A stretch of 64,000 nt of DNA from Alkalicoccobacillus gibsonii (GTDB taxonomy: Bacteria; Bacillota; Bacilli; Bacillales; Bacillaceae_D), in the NCBI RefSeq assembly GCF_016798245.1, contig NZ_JAEUZA010000001.1:232221-296220 (forward strand). Direction: 5' to 3'. Numbering within the stretch: position 1 is the first letter of the stretch; every line of letters starts with the position of its first letter. Made by a program: the position numbers and the translations under genes. The notes under the pieces were generated by a model, which did no database searches, was not told the origin of the DNA, and worked only from the letters and a program-made list of their open reading frames with translations. Below, in pieces: positions 43,781-52,733 of this stretch.

Positions 43781-44971
43781 ATGTTAAATCATTGGATGAC
43801 ACACTTGAAGGGCTACGTTTTTGTTGAATTAACAGGCGTTTATACAGAGCGTCTGTTAAACGCATGCTTGCATAATGGACTAGCCATTTGGTCGATACGA
43901 AAACTGAGCGAGGATCGAATTGGCTTTCATATTGCATTAAAAGATATTATGGTGTTAAAGACGTTACGCAAACAATATGAGTGTAAGGTGCATTTTAAGA
44001 AAAGGCACGGTTTGCCTTTTTTATTGCTATCAATGAAAAAACGCAGTGGATTTACCATTGGACTTGTTAGTTTCTTTATCTTAATGCTGGTATGTTCTCA
44101 GATGGTCTGGGGAATACAGGTAAAAGGGGGCTCCCCAAAAATTGCGAATGAAGTTCAATTGGCTGCAACTGAACTTGGTATCAAGCGAGGAACGTTCCAA
44201 GCACAGTTACCACCAGTAGAGAAGATTCAACAAGAAATTCAACAGAGGGTTACGGATGCAACCTGGATTGGAGTTCGACAAAAAGGAACGATCTATGAGT
44301 TTGAGATTGTAGAACATCAATTACCAGAAGAAGCTGAACTATTAAGTCCCAGGCATTTAGTGGCCTCCAAGAAAGCGGTCATTCATAAACTATTTGTTGA
44401 ACATGGGCATCCTGAAGTGAAAGTCAATGACTATGTGATGCCAGGAGATCTTTTAGTATCAGGTACAATCGGTACGAAAGAAGATCGCATGCAAACTGTG
44501 CCAGCAAAAGGACAAGTTTTAGGAGAAATATGGTACACTTCTAAAGTAAGCGTTCCATTAGAAGCTTCATTTACTACGTTAACTGGAAAACATTCATCTA
44601 GGTATGCACTCACCTTTAATGACTGGCGTGTTCCGATATGGGGATTTGGTAAACCAGACTATCCTGAGGTACAGGAGTTTGAAAAGGAACAATCCTTTGA
44701 TCTGTTCGGTTGGGAGTTTCCGATTTCCTTAACTCATAAGGAAATACATGAAACCTATTCGTTTAATCGAACGTACACTGAGGATGAGGCCAAGCAGGTT
44801 GGAATGGGACAGGCAGAACACGAACTAAGAGAAAGATTGCCTGATGATGCTGAAATCTTAAGTGGAAAACTTTTGCACGAAGCGGTTGACAATGGTAAAG
44901 TGAACCTAACGATACATTATCAAGTCATTGAAGATATTGCGAAGGAAAAACCGATAATTCAAGGAGATTGA
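43781..44971 (+). CDS. yqfD: Sporulation protein YqfD
   Basis: A 396-residue membrane protein with one clear helix (about 95-112, GLVSFFILMLVCSQMVWGI) after a cytoplasmic N-terminus and with a large extracytoplasmic domain. The conserved GVRQKGTIYEFEIVEHQLPEE region (here GTIYEFEIVEHQLPEE) and VMPGDLLVSG are typical of the YqfD/SpoIV-like family. GGGGGAT precedes the ATG. Mother-cell sporulation role, mechanism unknown. Next to yqfC as in other bacilli. Confidence 0.9.
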   Translation: MLNHWMTHLKGYVFVELTGVYTERLLNACLHNGLAIWSIRKLSEDRIGFHIALKDIMVLKTLRKQYECKVHFKKRHGLPFLLLSMKKRSGFTIGLVSFFILMLVCSQMVWGIQVKGGSPKIANEVQLAATELGIKRGTFQAQLPPVEKIQQEIQQRVTDATWIGVRQKGTIYEFEIVEHQLPEEAELLSPRHLVASKKAVIHKLFVEHGHPEVKVNDYVMPGDLLVSGTIGTKEDRMQTVPAKGQVLGEIWYTSKVSVPLEASFTTLTGKHSSRYALTFNDWRVPIWGFGKPDYPEVQEFEKEQSFDLFGWEFPISLTHKEIHETYSFNRTYTEDEAKQVGMGQAEHELRERLPDDAEILSGKLLHEAVDNGKVNLTIHYQVIEDIAKEKPIIQGD

Positions 44972-44977
44972 GGCGAT

Positions 44978-45949
44978 TTGTCAGAAACCAGAGTACTACA
45001 TCTAGAACCAAAAAACACAAATGAAGTACAACTCTTATTCGGTCCGAATGATACACATATAAAAAGGGCGGAAGAAAGTCTAAATGTTCAAATTGTGACA
45101 AGAGGAGAAGAGATTTCTGTTACAGGTCACAGTGAAGCCATTGAACAGACGGCTGAGCTATTCCAATCATTATTACATTTGTTAAGGGTTGGAATGAGTG
45201 TTTCTGAGCGTGATGTTGTTTACGCGGCTGGTCTTGCAAAAAACGGTCAATTAAGTGAACTATATGATTTATACGATGAGAAAATTGCAACGTCAGTAAA
45301 AGGTAAAGTGATACGAGCTAAGACACTCGGTCAAAAACATTACGTAACCCAAATCCGTAAAAAAGACATGACGTTTGGAATTGGCCCAGCGGGTACCGGA
45401 AAAACCTATTTAGCAGTTGTTATGGCAGTTAACGCACTTAAAGATGGTGTGGTGCATCGAATTGTGCTAACAAGGCCGGCAGTAGAGGCTGGAGAAAGTC
45501 TTGGTTTCTTACCAGGAGACCTTAAGGAAAAAGTAGATCCATATTTAAGACCTCTGTATGATGCATTGCATGATGTGCTTGGAGTTGAACAAACGACACG
45601 ATTAATGGAACGCGGGACGATTGAAGTAGCTCCGCTAGCTTATATGCGTGGTCGAACATTAGATGATGCGTTTGTTATTTTAGATGAAGCGCAGAACACA
45701 ACAAAAGAACAAATGAAAATGTTTATTACTCGGCTCGGGTTCGGCTCGAAAATGGTCATTAACGGTGACTTAACTCAAATTGATTTGCCAAAAGGAAAAC
45801 AATCCGGCCTTGAAACGGCTAGCGCTATTTTAAAGAATGTTTCAGGCATTGGAATGATTTATTTACAGCAATCAGATGTGGTGAGGCATACGTTGGTCCA
45901 ACAAATTATCCAAGCATACGATCAAAACGATCCAGGTCAATCTCTTTAA
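44978..45949 (+). CDS. phoH: PhoH-family ATPase (PhoL)
   Basis: A 323-residue PhoH-like protein. An N-terminal KH-like segment precedes the ATPase with Walker A GIGPAGTGKTYLAVV (about 134-148) and Walker B/DEAD-like VILDEAQNTT (about 225-234). Members are predicted RNA helicase-like ATPases, often next to ybeY. The TTG start has AAGGAG and GAGGCGA upstream. A hairpin terminator follows, so pgpH may use its own promoter. Confidence 0.92.
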   Translation: MSETRVLHLEPKNTNEVQLLFGPNDTHIKRAEESLNVQIVTRGEEISVTGHSEAIEQTAELFQSLLHLLRVGMSVSERDVVYAAGLAKNGQLSELYDLYDEKIATSVKGKVIRAKTLGQKHYVTQIRKKDMTFGIGPAGTGKTYLAVVMAVNALKDGVVHRIVLTRPAVEAGESLGFLPGDLKEKVDPYLRPLYDALHDVLGVEQTTRLMERGTIEVAPLAYMRGRTLDDAFVILDEAQNTTKEQMKMFITRLGFGSKMVINGDLTQIDLPKGKQSGLETASAILKNVSGIGMIYLQQSDVVRHTLVQQIIQAYDQNDPGQSL

Positions 45950-45989
45950 AGGGCCTTGGATCGGACATACATACCACTCACAACCAGTA

Positions 45990-46020
45990 AGCAGACCAAT
46001 GAATTGGTCTGCTTCTCTTA
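45990..46020 (+). terminator. Terminator after phoH
   Basis: A perfect 11-bp stem (AGCAGACCAAT paired with ATTGGTCTGCT) with a tight loop is followed by TCTCTT. Confidence 0.7.
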
Positions 46021-46071
46021 CAGAATTGTGTATAGTTAATTGATTTTCGGATTAGAAGTTGAGGTGAACAT

Positions 46072-48288
46072 ATGACAAAGAAGCCAAAATCAGTGAAAAC
46101 GTGGTGGAATGAGATTAAGCAACACCGATACATAAAGTCCATTCTCGTTTTCCTAACAGCTGTCTTTCTTTATGTTATGATGCTTGGAAACGTGATTCCT
46201 GAGCAATTGGATATTCATCTTTCTGATACAGCAGAAGAAGATATCAGGTCGCCTATCACGATCGAGAACAGACAAGCTACCGAGCAATTACAAAGTGAAG
46301 CTGTTGATAATGTTGATCCAAATTATGTGTTAAAGCAAAATTACGCTGAAACGCAAGGTGGACGTGTAAACGATATTTTTGAATTAGTGATTCAGGTAAA
46401 AAAGGATCAAACGACGTCGGAGTCTGATTCTGAGGAAGATGAAGAAGAAGTAGATGAAGAGGAACGCTTGGAAGAGAGTTTAAATAGCGTGAAGGATGCG
46501 CTCTCATCTGGGACAAGTAATCAACTATCTGATGAAACGATTATTACATTACTCGAAACGTCTGAATCTCAGCTTGTATTAGCTAAAGAGGCAACATCAA
46601 ACACTGTTTTTGAAGTAATGAGTGAGCAAATTGAAGCAGGCGATCTGCAAGAAGCTAGGGATAAGGTAGATGGTTTAATCAATATATCGACTGTTAGTAA
46701 CCGCTTGCGAGATGCCATGGTAGAAGTGGGTCAATTTGCGATTATTCCAAACTATGTGTATGATCGAGACTCTACTGAACGACTACGTGAAGAAGCTTCT
46801 GAGAATGTTGAACCCGTTATGATTAGAGAAGGCCAATTATTAGTGCAGCAAGGAGATGTTATTAATAACGAAATGTATGCTCAACTAAAATTAGTTGGGT
46901 TACTAGATGAGTCTCTTAATTTCTATCCATATATTGGTCTTGGATTGTTTGTGATGATTATCATGGGGATGATGCTTTACTTTATTCAAGAATCAAATAC
47001 GACGGTTAAGAATAACAATTCTCACTTTCTTATGTTCATTCTTGTTTTTGTCATTGTGACATGTTTGATGAAGGTCACAAGTTATACAGAATTAATAAAT
47101 ATCGCTGGTGTCGGTTATGTAGTTCCTGTTGCGGCTGGAACGATGCTTCTCACGCTATTATTAAATACTAGGATTGCTCTATTTTCAAGTGTGTTGTACG
47201 CCATTGTAGGAACGGTTCTTTATAGCCAAGATGGAGCATCATCATTTAATGTGACTTATGGCTTTTATCTCTTAGTTAGTTCGCTTGCAGGTGCATTATT
47301 TCTAGACACATCTAATCGAATTACAAGGTTGCTTAAAGCTGGATTCTTAGTAGCTTGTATTAATGTCATTGCCGTGTTAACACTCCTTTTCATTAAGGGG
47401 TTACAGCATAACTGGATTGAAGTAGGATCTCATGTAGCTAGTGCTGCTTTCTCGGGGATTGCCGCAGCTATTTTAACGATTGGTTTGCTTCCTTTCTTTG
47501 AAACCGGTTTTTCAATCTTATCTGTTTCAAAGCTCATTGAGTTATCCAATCCAAATCATCCGTTACTCCGAAAGATCTTAACTGAAGCCCCTGGAACGTA
47601 TCATCACAGTGTGGTTGTTGGGAATCTTGCAGAAGCGGCATGTGAGCGGTTAGGTGAAAATGGGCTGTTAGCAAGAGTGGGTGCGTATTATCATGATGTC
47701 GGTAAAACGAAACGACCTCATTTCTTTATTGAAAACCAATTGAGGCAGGATAACCCTCATGATAAGATTTCACCACAGCTCAGCACAACGATTATTATTT
47801 CACATCCTTATGATGGAGCAGACTTACTCAGAGAGTATAAGATGCCAAAAGAAATAGTCGATATCGCCGAACAGCACCATGGAACAAGCTTACTTAAATA
47901 CTTTTATCATAAAGCGAATCAGGATGTGGAGCAGCCATTACCAGAGTCGCAATTCCGTTACCCTGGACCAAAGCCTCAAAATAAGGTAGCATGTATTGTT
48001 GCGATTGCTGATAGTGTGGAAGCTGCTGTCCGTTCAATGTCTAAGCCAACACCAGATAAGATTGAAGCAATGGTAAATAAGATTATTAAAGAAAAATTGG
48101 AAGACGGTCAGTTTGATGAATCGGAAATTACGTTAAGAGAGTTAAATGACATTGCATTGTCCATGCTCGAGACGTTAAAAGGGACATTCCATCAACGAAT
48201 TGAATATCCGGATGAAATGAAAAAAGGTGGGAAAGAACATGACGATACTCGTGGAAACCATGGACGAGACGAACACACTAACAAGTAA
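46072..48288 (+). CDS. pgpH: PgpH, c-di-AMP phosphodiesterase (7TM-HD)
   Basis: A 738-residue 7TMR-HD protein. The first helix (about 22-40) is followed by an extracellular 7TMR-HDED domain, seven membrane helices (about 280-480), and a cytoplasmic HD domain with TYHHSVVVGNLAE (about 504-516) and YYHDVGKTKRPHF (HD at about 541). PgpH breaks down c-di-AMP, a regulator of K+ and osmotic balance. A run of Glu/Asp/Ser (about 112-136) makes the extracellular part very acidic. GAGGTGA precedes the ATG. Confidence 0.94.
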   Translation: MTKKPKSVKTWWNEIKQHRYIKSILVFLTAVFLYVMMLGNVIPEQLDIHLSDTAEEDIRSPITIENRQATEQLQSEAVDNVDPNYVLKQNYAETQGGRVNDIFELVIQVKKDQTTSESDSEEDEEEVDEEERLEESLNSVKDALSSGTSNQLSDETIITLLETSESQLVLAKEATSNTVFEVMSEQIEAGDLQEARDKVDGLINISTVSNRLRDAMVEVGQFAIIPNYVYDRDSTERLREEASENVEPVMIREGQLLVQQGDVINNEMYAQLKLVGLLDESLNFYPYIGLGLFVMIIMGMMLYFIQESNTTVKNNNSHFLMFILVFVIVTCLMKVTSYTELINIAGVGYVVPVAAGTMLLTLLLNTRIALFSSVLYAIVGTVLYSQDGASSFNVTYGFYLLVSSLAGALFLDTSNRITRLLKAGFLVACINVIAVLTLLFIKGLQHNWIEVGSHVASAAFSGIAAAILTIGLLPFFETGFSILSVSKLIELSNPNHPLLRKILTEAPGTYHHSVVVGNLAEAACERLGENGLLARVGAYYHDVGKTKRPHFFIENQLRQDNPHDKISPQLSTTIIISHPYDGADLLREYKMPKEIVDIAEQHHGTSLLKYFYHKANQDVEQPLPESQFRYPGPKPQNKVACIVAIADSVEAAVRSMSKPTPDKIEAMVNKIIKEKLEDGQFDESEITLRELNDIALSMLETLKGTFHQRIEYPDEMKKGGKEHDDTRGNHGRDEHTNK

Positions 48289-48706
48289 ACAACTAGATCT
48301 TATACAAGACATCATTACGCATGCTTCAAAGGTTCAGGAACTTGATGGGGATTACGAAGTGTCTGTTAGCTTTGTAGATGATGAAGAAATAAGAGAACTA
48401 AATAATGAGCATAGAGGGAAAGATCAAGGAACCGATGTCTTATCATTTGCATTAAATGAAGGAGAAGATGAGGTGGTTGCACCGATTAGTGGAATGCCAA
48501 ATCTTCTTGGAGATATTATTGTTTCGGTGCCAAGGATTTCATTGCAGGCAGAAGATTACGGTCATTCCTTTGAACGTGAGCTCGGCTTCTTAGTGGTTCA
48601 TGGTTTTCTTCATTTACTTGGCTATGATCATCTAACGGAGCAAGAAGAAAAAGAAATGTTTGGCCGTCAGGAGGAGATCTTAACAAGTTATGGGCTTGTC
48701 AGATAG
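48239..48706 (+). CDS. ybeY: Endoribonuclease YbeY
   Basis: Single-strand RNase for 16S rRNA 3' end maturation and ribosome quality control. The zinc site HGFLHLLGYDH is at about 121-131, with NNEHRGKDQGTDVLSF earlier (about 55-70). Length 155. It starts inside the pgpH end and overlaps dgkA. AAGGTGGG precedes the ATG. Confidence 0.95.
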   Translation: MTILVETMDETNTLTSKQLDLIQDIITHASKVQELDGDYEVSVSFVDDEEIRELNNEHRGKDQGTDVLSFALNEGEDEVVAPISGMPNLLGDIIVSVPRISLQAEDYGHSFERELGFLVVHGFLHLLGYDHLTEQEEKEMFGRQEEILTSYGLVR

Positions 48707-49079
48707 AAACCAAAAAGGATTCAGACGGTTACTTCGATCATTTGTTTTTGCAACCCATGGATTAAAACATGTCGTGAAATATGAACAGAATATGCAAATA
48801 CATGTAGGGTGTTCTCTTTTAGTGATCGCATTAGCATGGTGGCTTCAGTTTCCATTGATGCATTGGATGGTTTTATTACTCGTCATTGGTGGGATGTTTT
48901 CACTTGAAATTATGAATACGGCGATTGAGCGAACTGTTGATCTTTACACAAAAGAATTTCATCCGCTAGCGAAAAGAGCAAAAGATGTGGCGGCAGCTGC
49001 TGTGTTTGTATATGGGGTTTTTGCTGTAGTGATTGGGCTGCTTCTCTTTGGTCCGCCGCTACTGGATCTTTTACTTTAA
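48690..49079 (+). CDS. dgkA: Undecaprenol/diacylglycerol kinase
   Basis: A 129-residue membrane kinase of the DgkA family. The Gram-positive enzyme phosphorylates undecaprenol for cell-wall lipid recycling. Three helices and the active-site motif LEIMNTAIERTVDL (about 71-84), with its catalytic Glu, are visible; the N-terminal GFRRLLRSFVFATHGL is amphipathic. GGAGGAG is about 13 bases before the ATG, a rather long spacing, with overlap of ybeY by 17 bases. Confidence 0.93.
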   Translation: MGLSDRNQKGFRRLLRSFVFATHGLKHVVKYEQNMQIHVGCSLLVIALAWWLQFPLMHWMVLLLVIGGMFSLEIMNTAIERTVDLYTKEFHPLAKRAKDVAAAAVFVYGVFAVVIGLLLFGPPLLDLLL

Positions 49080-49098
49080 TACATTAGGAGTGACGTTG

Positions 49099-49494
49099 AT
49101 GAATGAACAATTAATGAAAGAAGCAACAAAAGCCAGAGAGAACGCATATGTTCCTTACTCTTCGTTTCCTGTAGGAGCTGCACTCTTAATGGCTGATGGC
49201 ACCATCTTTCATGGTGCGAACATTGAGAATGCCTCGTTTGGATTAACAAATTGCGCTGAGCGGACCGCTTTATATAAAGCGTATTCTGAGGGCAATCGTG
49301 AAGTTCAGGCTGTAGCTGTTATTGCAAATACAGAGGAGCCTGTCTCACCGTGTGGTGCTTGTCGCCAAGTGATGATGGAGTTATGCGGACCAGATGTTCC
49401 TGTATACTTAGGTAGTACAAATGGAAAAATAATTAAAACAACAGTGGCAGAATTACTGCCCGGAGCTTTTAAAGCGGGGGATATGAATGAATAA
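49099..49494 (+). CDS. cdd: Cytidine deaminase
   Basis: Homotetrameric zinc enzyme converting cytidine and deoxycytidine to the uridine forms. It starts [20 protein letters not shown], then [16 protein letters not shown] (Cys ligand and catalytic Glu, about 48-63) and PCGACRQVM (two Cys, about 84-92). Length 131. AGGAGTGA precedes the ATG. It overlaps era by 8 bases. Confidence 0.96.
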   Translation: MNEQLMKEATKARENAYVPYSSFPVGAALLMADGTIFHGANIENASFGLTNCAERTALYKAYSEGNREVQAVAVIANTEEPVSPCGACRQVMMELCGPDVPVYLGSTNGKIIKTTVAELLPGAFKAGDMNE

Positions 49495-50404
49495 TCAACA
49501 TGAAACTGAACACAAATCAGGATTTGTCTGTTTGATCGGAAGACCGAATGTCGGAAAGTCAACCTTGTTAAACCGGGTAATTGGTCAAAAGGTTGCGATT
49601 ATGTCGGACAAGCCTCAAACGACTCGTAACAAAATTCAAGGTGTATATACAGATAACGATGCTCAAATCATTTTCATCGATACTCCAGGTATTCACAAGC
49701 CAAAGCATAAGCTTGGTGACTTCATGATGAAGGTTGCAAAGGACACCTTACGGGAAGTAGACATTATCTTATACCTAGTTGAAGCGAATGAAGGCTTTGG
49801 ACCAGGTGAGCAATACATTATTAATCGCTTAAAGGAAACCAAGACCCCAGCATTTTTGTTGATCAATAAAATTGATCTTGTTCATCCGGACGAATTATTA
49901 GCACTTATTGATACATATAGGCAGAAGCATGAGTTTAAAGAGATCATTCCTATCTCAGCGTTGAGTGGGAATAATGTTCCTGTTTTGCTTGAACAAATTA
50001 AGGACAAGCTTGAAGAGGGTCCGCAGTATTATCCAGCAGATCAAGTAACAGACCATCCAGAGCGATTTATTGTAGCAGAATTGATTCGTGAAAAGGTTCT
50101 TCAGCTGACACATGAGGAAGTGCCTCATTCTATCGCTGTTGGGATAGAAAGTATGAAACGTCGTGAGCACAAAGATATGATTGATATTCAAGCAACAATT
50201 GTTGTGGAGCGTTCATCACAAAAAGGGATTGTCATTGGAAAGCGTGGCGCACTGCTTAAAGAAGTTGGTAAACAAGCTCGAACCGATATTGAAGCGTTAC
50301 TTGGTACAAAAGTATTTCTTGAATTATGGGTAAAAGTGGAGAAGGATTGGCGCAATAAGCCTGCTCAGTTAAGAGATTTTGGTTTCCGCTCTGATGAATA
50401 TTAA
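49487..50404 (+). CDS. era: GTPase Era
   Basis: 30S assembly GTPase binding the 3' end of 16S rRNA. G1 [11 protein letters not shown] (about 18-28), G3 [11 protein letters not shown]4 NKIDLV and the C-terminal KH domain with [15 protein letters not shown] (about 245-259) are all present. Length 305. GGGGGATATGA overlaps the cdd end. Last gene of the phoH-to-era group. Confidence 0.97.
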   Translation: MNNQHETEHKSGFVCLIGRPNVGKSTLLNRVIGQKVAIMSDKPQTTRNKIQGVYTDNDAQIIFIDTPGIHKPKHKLGDFMMKVAKDTLREVDIILYLVEANEGFGPGEQYIINRLKETKTPAFLLINKIDLVHPDELLALIDTYRQKHEFKEIIPISALSGNNVPVLLEQIKDKLEEGPQYYPADQVTDHPERFIVAELIREKVLQLTHEEVPHSIAVGIESMKRREHKDMIDIQATIVVERSSQKGIVIGKRGALLKEVGKQARTDIEALLGTKVFLELWVKVEKDWRNKPAQLRDFGFRSDEY

Positions 50405-50417
50405 TACGTATTTTTTT

Positions 50418-50450
50418 ACAATGGTTGGGTTTCTAGCCATTGTTTTTTTG
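50418..50450 (+). terminator. Terminator after era
   Basis: ACAATGG pairs with CCATTGT around a 12-base loop and is followed by a run of T. Confidence 0.85.
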
Positions 50451-50621
50451 CGGAGAAAGCCTTATCATTAAATAAAAGACACGGGGAAAATTGTTTTGGA
50501 ACAGTCATTATCTTGTCAAGTGCATTCATTTAGTAATATTTCCTTATCATGATCTAACTTTAACGGGTGAAACTAGGAGTACAGATGGAACGAATTCTTT
50601 GACAAAGGAGTGAATTCTGAC

Positions 50622-50771
50622 ATGCTCGACTTATCTTGGAAGGTTTTTACCAACACAGGAAATCTTGATACGTATTTATTAATTAAGGAGCTTGAGCGCG
50701 ACTCAGAAGCGGAGAATGGTCCTGAAGATACTGGTACTAGCGATTTGACGTTTGATTCAACTTCTCAGTAA
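50622..50771 (+). CDS. yqzL: YqzL family protein (49 aa)
   Basis: A short protein starting MLDLSWKVFTNTGNLDTYLL, followed by IKELERDSE and an acidic, Ser/Thr-rich tail. This matches YqzL, found just before recO in bacilli. AAAGGAG is 10 bases before the ATG. It overlaps the recO upstream frame but stops before the chosen recO start. Function unknown. Confidence 0.85.
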   Translation: MLDLSWKVFTNTGNLDTYLLIKELERDSEAENGPEDTGTSDLTFDSTSQ

Positions 50772-50793
50772 CAAACAGCTAGGTGTGGTTATG

Positions 50794-51558
50794 ATGTTAG
50801 ACAAAGTAGAAGCAATTGTCATACGAACCGTAGACTACGGTGAAACAAATAAAATTATTACTTTACTCACAAAAGAAAGAGGGAAGGTAGGCGTAATGGC
50901 GAGAGGAGCTAAAAAACCTAGAAGCCAGCTTACTGCTGTCTCACAGCCGTTTATATACGGCTCTTTTGTGATTTATAAGGGGAGTGGACTTGGAACATTG
51001 AACCAAGGCGACCCCATTAAATCATTCCGAAAGATTCGGGAAGATCTGACTCTGGCTTCATACGCAATGTATATGGCTGAGCTAGTCGATAAATTAACGG
51101 AAGAGAATCAGCGTTATCTCTTTTTGTTTGATTGGTTGTATCTAAGTCTTCTTAAAATGGAAGAAGGGGCAGATCCAGAAGTCTTAACTCGAATCTTTGA
51201 GATGAAGATGATGGATGTGGCGGGTATTAGTCCTAACTTAAATCAATGTGTTTCTTGTGGATCAACTGAAACTCCGGCTGCATTTTCCATTCGGTATGGT
51301 GGATTTTTGTGCAGATCCTGTTTGCATAAGGACGAGCACGCATTCCCATGCTCAACTCAGACAAGTCGTTTGCTTCGATTGTTTTATGAAATGGACCTGT
51401 ACCGGCTTGGAGAAATCTCCTTGAAAAAGGAAACGAAGCAACAGCTTAAAGATATTATTCGTGCCTATTACGATGAGTATTCAGGCGTTACATTAAAGTC
51501 TCGACGTTTTCTAGACCAGCTTGAACGGATGGATCTTGGAACAAATATTGACACGTAG
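50794..51558 (+). CDS. recO: DNA repair protein RecO
   Basis: Helps load RecA with RecR/RecF. The OB-fold N-terminus MLDKVEAIVIRTVDYGETNK is followed by VMARGAKKPRSQ and a four-Cys zinc finger (CVSCG and CRSC, about 150-185). Length 254. AGGTGTGG precedes the two adjacent ATG codons; the second gives the normal start. Lies between yqzL and the glyQ T-box leader. Confidence 0.93.
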   Translation: MLDKVEAIVIRTVDYGETNKIITLLTKERGKVGVMARGAKKPRSQLTAVSQPFIYGSFVIYKGSGLGTLNQGDPIKSFRKIREDLTLASYAMYMAELVDKLTEENQRYLFLFDWLYLSLLKMEEGADPEVLTRIFEMKMMDVAGISPNLNQCVSCGSTETPAAFSIRYGGFLCRSCLHKDEHAFPCSTQTSRLLRLFYEMDLYRLGEISLKKETKQQLKDIIRAYYDEYSGVTLKSRRFLDQLERMDLGTNIDT

Positions 51559-51589
51559 TGTGAACTTATGTATGATTTTACTAATAGAT

Positions 51590-51797
51590 TGGTGCAGTGA
51601 TGAAAAGAAGTACCTGCTATCCACTGAATAAAGCGACCTAGGGGCGGTGTGAGCCTAGGATTCAGTAAGCAGCGAAAGGCATTTCGGAGCACATAAAACG
51701 AAAGTGGTTCGTACAAAATGTGTACGGATAAGTAGGGTGGAACCGCGGGAAAGCTCCCGTCCCTACGCTGATATCAGCGTAGGGACGGGAGCTTTTT
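51590..51797 (+). promoter_or_regulatory. T-box riboswitch of glyQS (tRNA-Gly sensing)
   Basis: The leader has a stem I, an AAAGGCATTT segment whose GGC (51678-51680) is the likely glycine specifier, the T-box AGGGTGGAACCGCGG (51734-51748) and a terminator. The terminator (51751-51797) is a perfect self-complementary 44-base palindrome with a central AT|AT, followed by T. Uncharged tRNA-Gly should favour the antiterminator and switch glyQS on. Confidence 0.96.
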
Positions 51798-51842
51798 GCA
51801 TGGATCTCGTTCTTATGCGAATTAAAGACTGGAGGCTGTACA

Positions 51843-52733
51843 ATGAATGTACAACAAATGATTTTAACGTTACAAGAGTATTGGGCAAAGCAAAATTGCA
51901 TCATTATGCAGGCGTACGATACAGAAAAGGGTGCGGGAACAATGAGTCCCTTTACGTTACTAAAAACGATTGGTCCAGAGCCATGGAATGTGGCTTATGT
52001 TGAGCCTTCTAGACGTCCAGCAGATGGTCGTTATGGTGAGAACCCTAACCGGTTGTATCAGCATCATCAATTTCAGGTGGTTATGAAGCCATCTCCTTTA
52101 AATATTCAAGAGCTTTATCTAGATAGCTTAAAAGCAATTGGAATTAATCCACTTGAGCATGATATTCGTTTTGTGGAAGACAACTGGGAAAACCCTACAC
52201 TTGGCTGCGCGGGTCTTGGGTGGGAAGTATGGCTAGATGGTATGGAGATTACTCAATTTACGTATTTCCAACAGGTTGGCGGGATGGAAGCAAGTCCTGT
52301 TTCAGCTGAGATTACGTACGGTTTAGAGCGTTTAGCTTCTTATATTCAAGACAAAGAAAACGTATTTGATCTAGAGTGGGTAGAAGGCTTCACATACGGT
52401 GATATCTTTAGCCAAGCTGAATACGAACACTCAAAATATACATTTGAGGTGTCAGACACGTCTATGCTGTTTTCTCTTTTCCAAACCTATGAAAAAGAAG
52501 CAGGAAGAGCGTTAGATGAACAGCTTGTGCTACCTGCATATGATTACATTTTAAAATGTTCGCACAGCTTTAATCTTCTAGATGCAAGAGGAGCAATTTC
52601 TGTTACAGAACGTACAGGATATATCGGACGTGTCCGTACATTAGCTCGTCGTGCAGCAAGACTTTACTATGAAGAAAGGGAACGCCTTGGTTTCCCTTTG
52701 TTAAAAGAAAAGGAGGAGTCTAACCATGAGTAA
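51843..52733 (+). CDS. glyQ: Glycyl-tRNA synthetase alpha subunit
   Basis: The 296-residue catalytic subunit of the alpha2beta2 GlyRS. It starts [20 protein letters not shown], and class II motifs appear as [17 protein letters not shown] and [14 protein letters not shown]. Charges tRNA-Gly together with GlyS. It overlaps glyS by 8 bases, and both are controlled by the T-box. Confidence 0.97.
   Translation: MNVQQMILTLQEYWAKQNCIIMQAYDTEKGAGTMSPFTLLKTIGPEPWNVAYVEPSRRPADGRYGENPNRLYQHHQFQVVMKPSPLNIQELYLDSLKAIGINPLEHDIRFVEDNWENPTLGCAGLGWEVWLDGMEITQFTYFQQVGGMEASPVSAEITYGLERLASYIQDKENVFDLEWVEGFTYGDIFSQAEYEHSKYTFEVSDTSMLFSLFQTYEKEAGRALDEQLVLPAYDYILKCSHSFNLLDARGAISVTERTGYIGRVRTLARRAARLYYEERERLGFPLLKEKEESNHE

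Noticed and set aside
50568-50590. Sigma-W-like promoter before yqzL (TGAAAC)
   Set aside because: At 16-17 bases downstream the sequence is ACGA/CGAA rather than CGTA, so the -10 does not fit.
51747-51797. Long inverted repeat as an insertion-sequence end or integration mark
   Set aside because: It is the terminator of the glyQS T-box leader, with the T-box motif just upstream; no transposase or target duplication is present.
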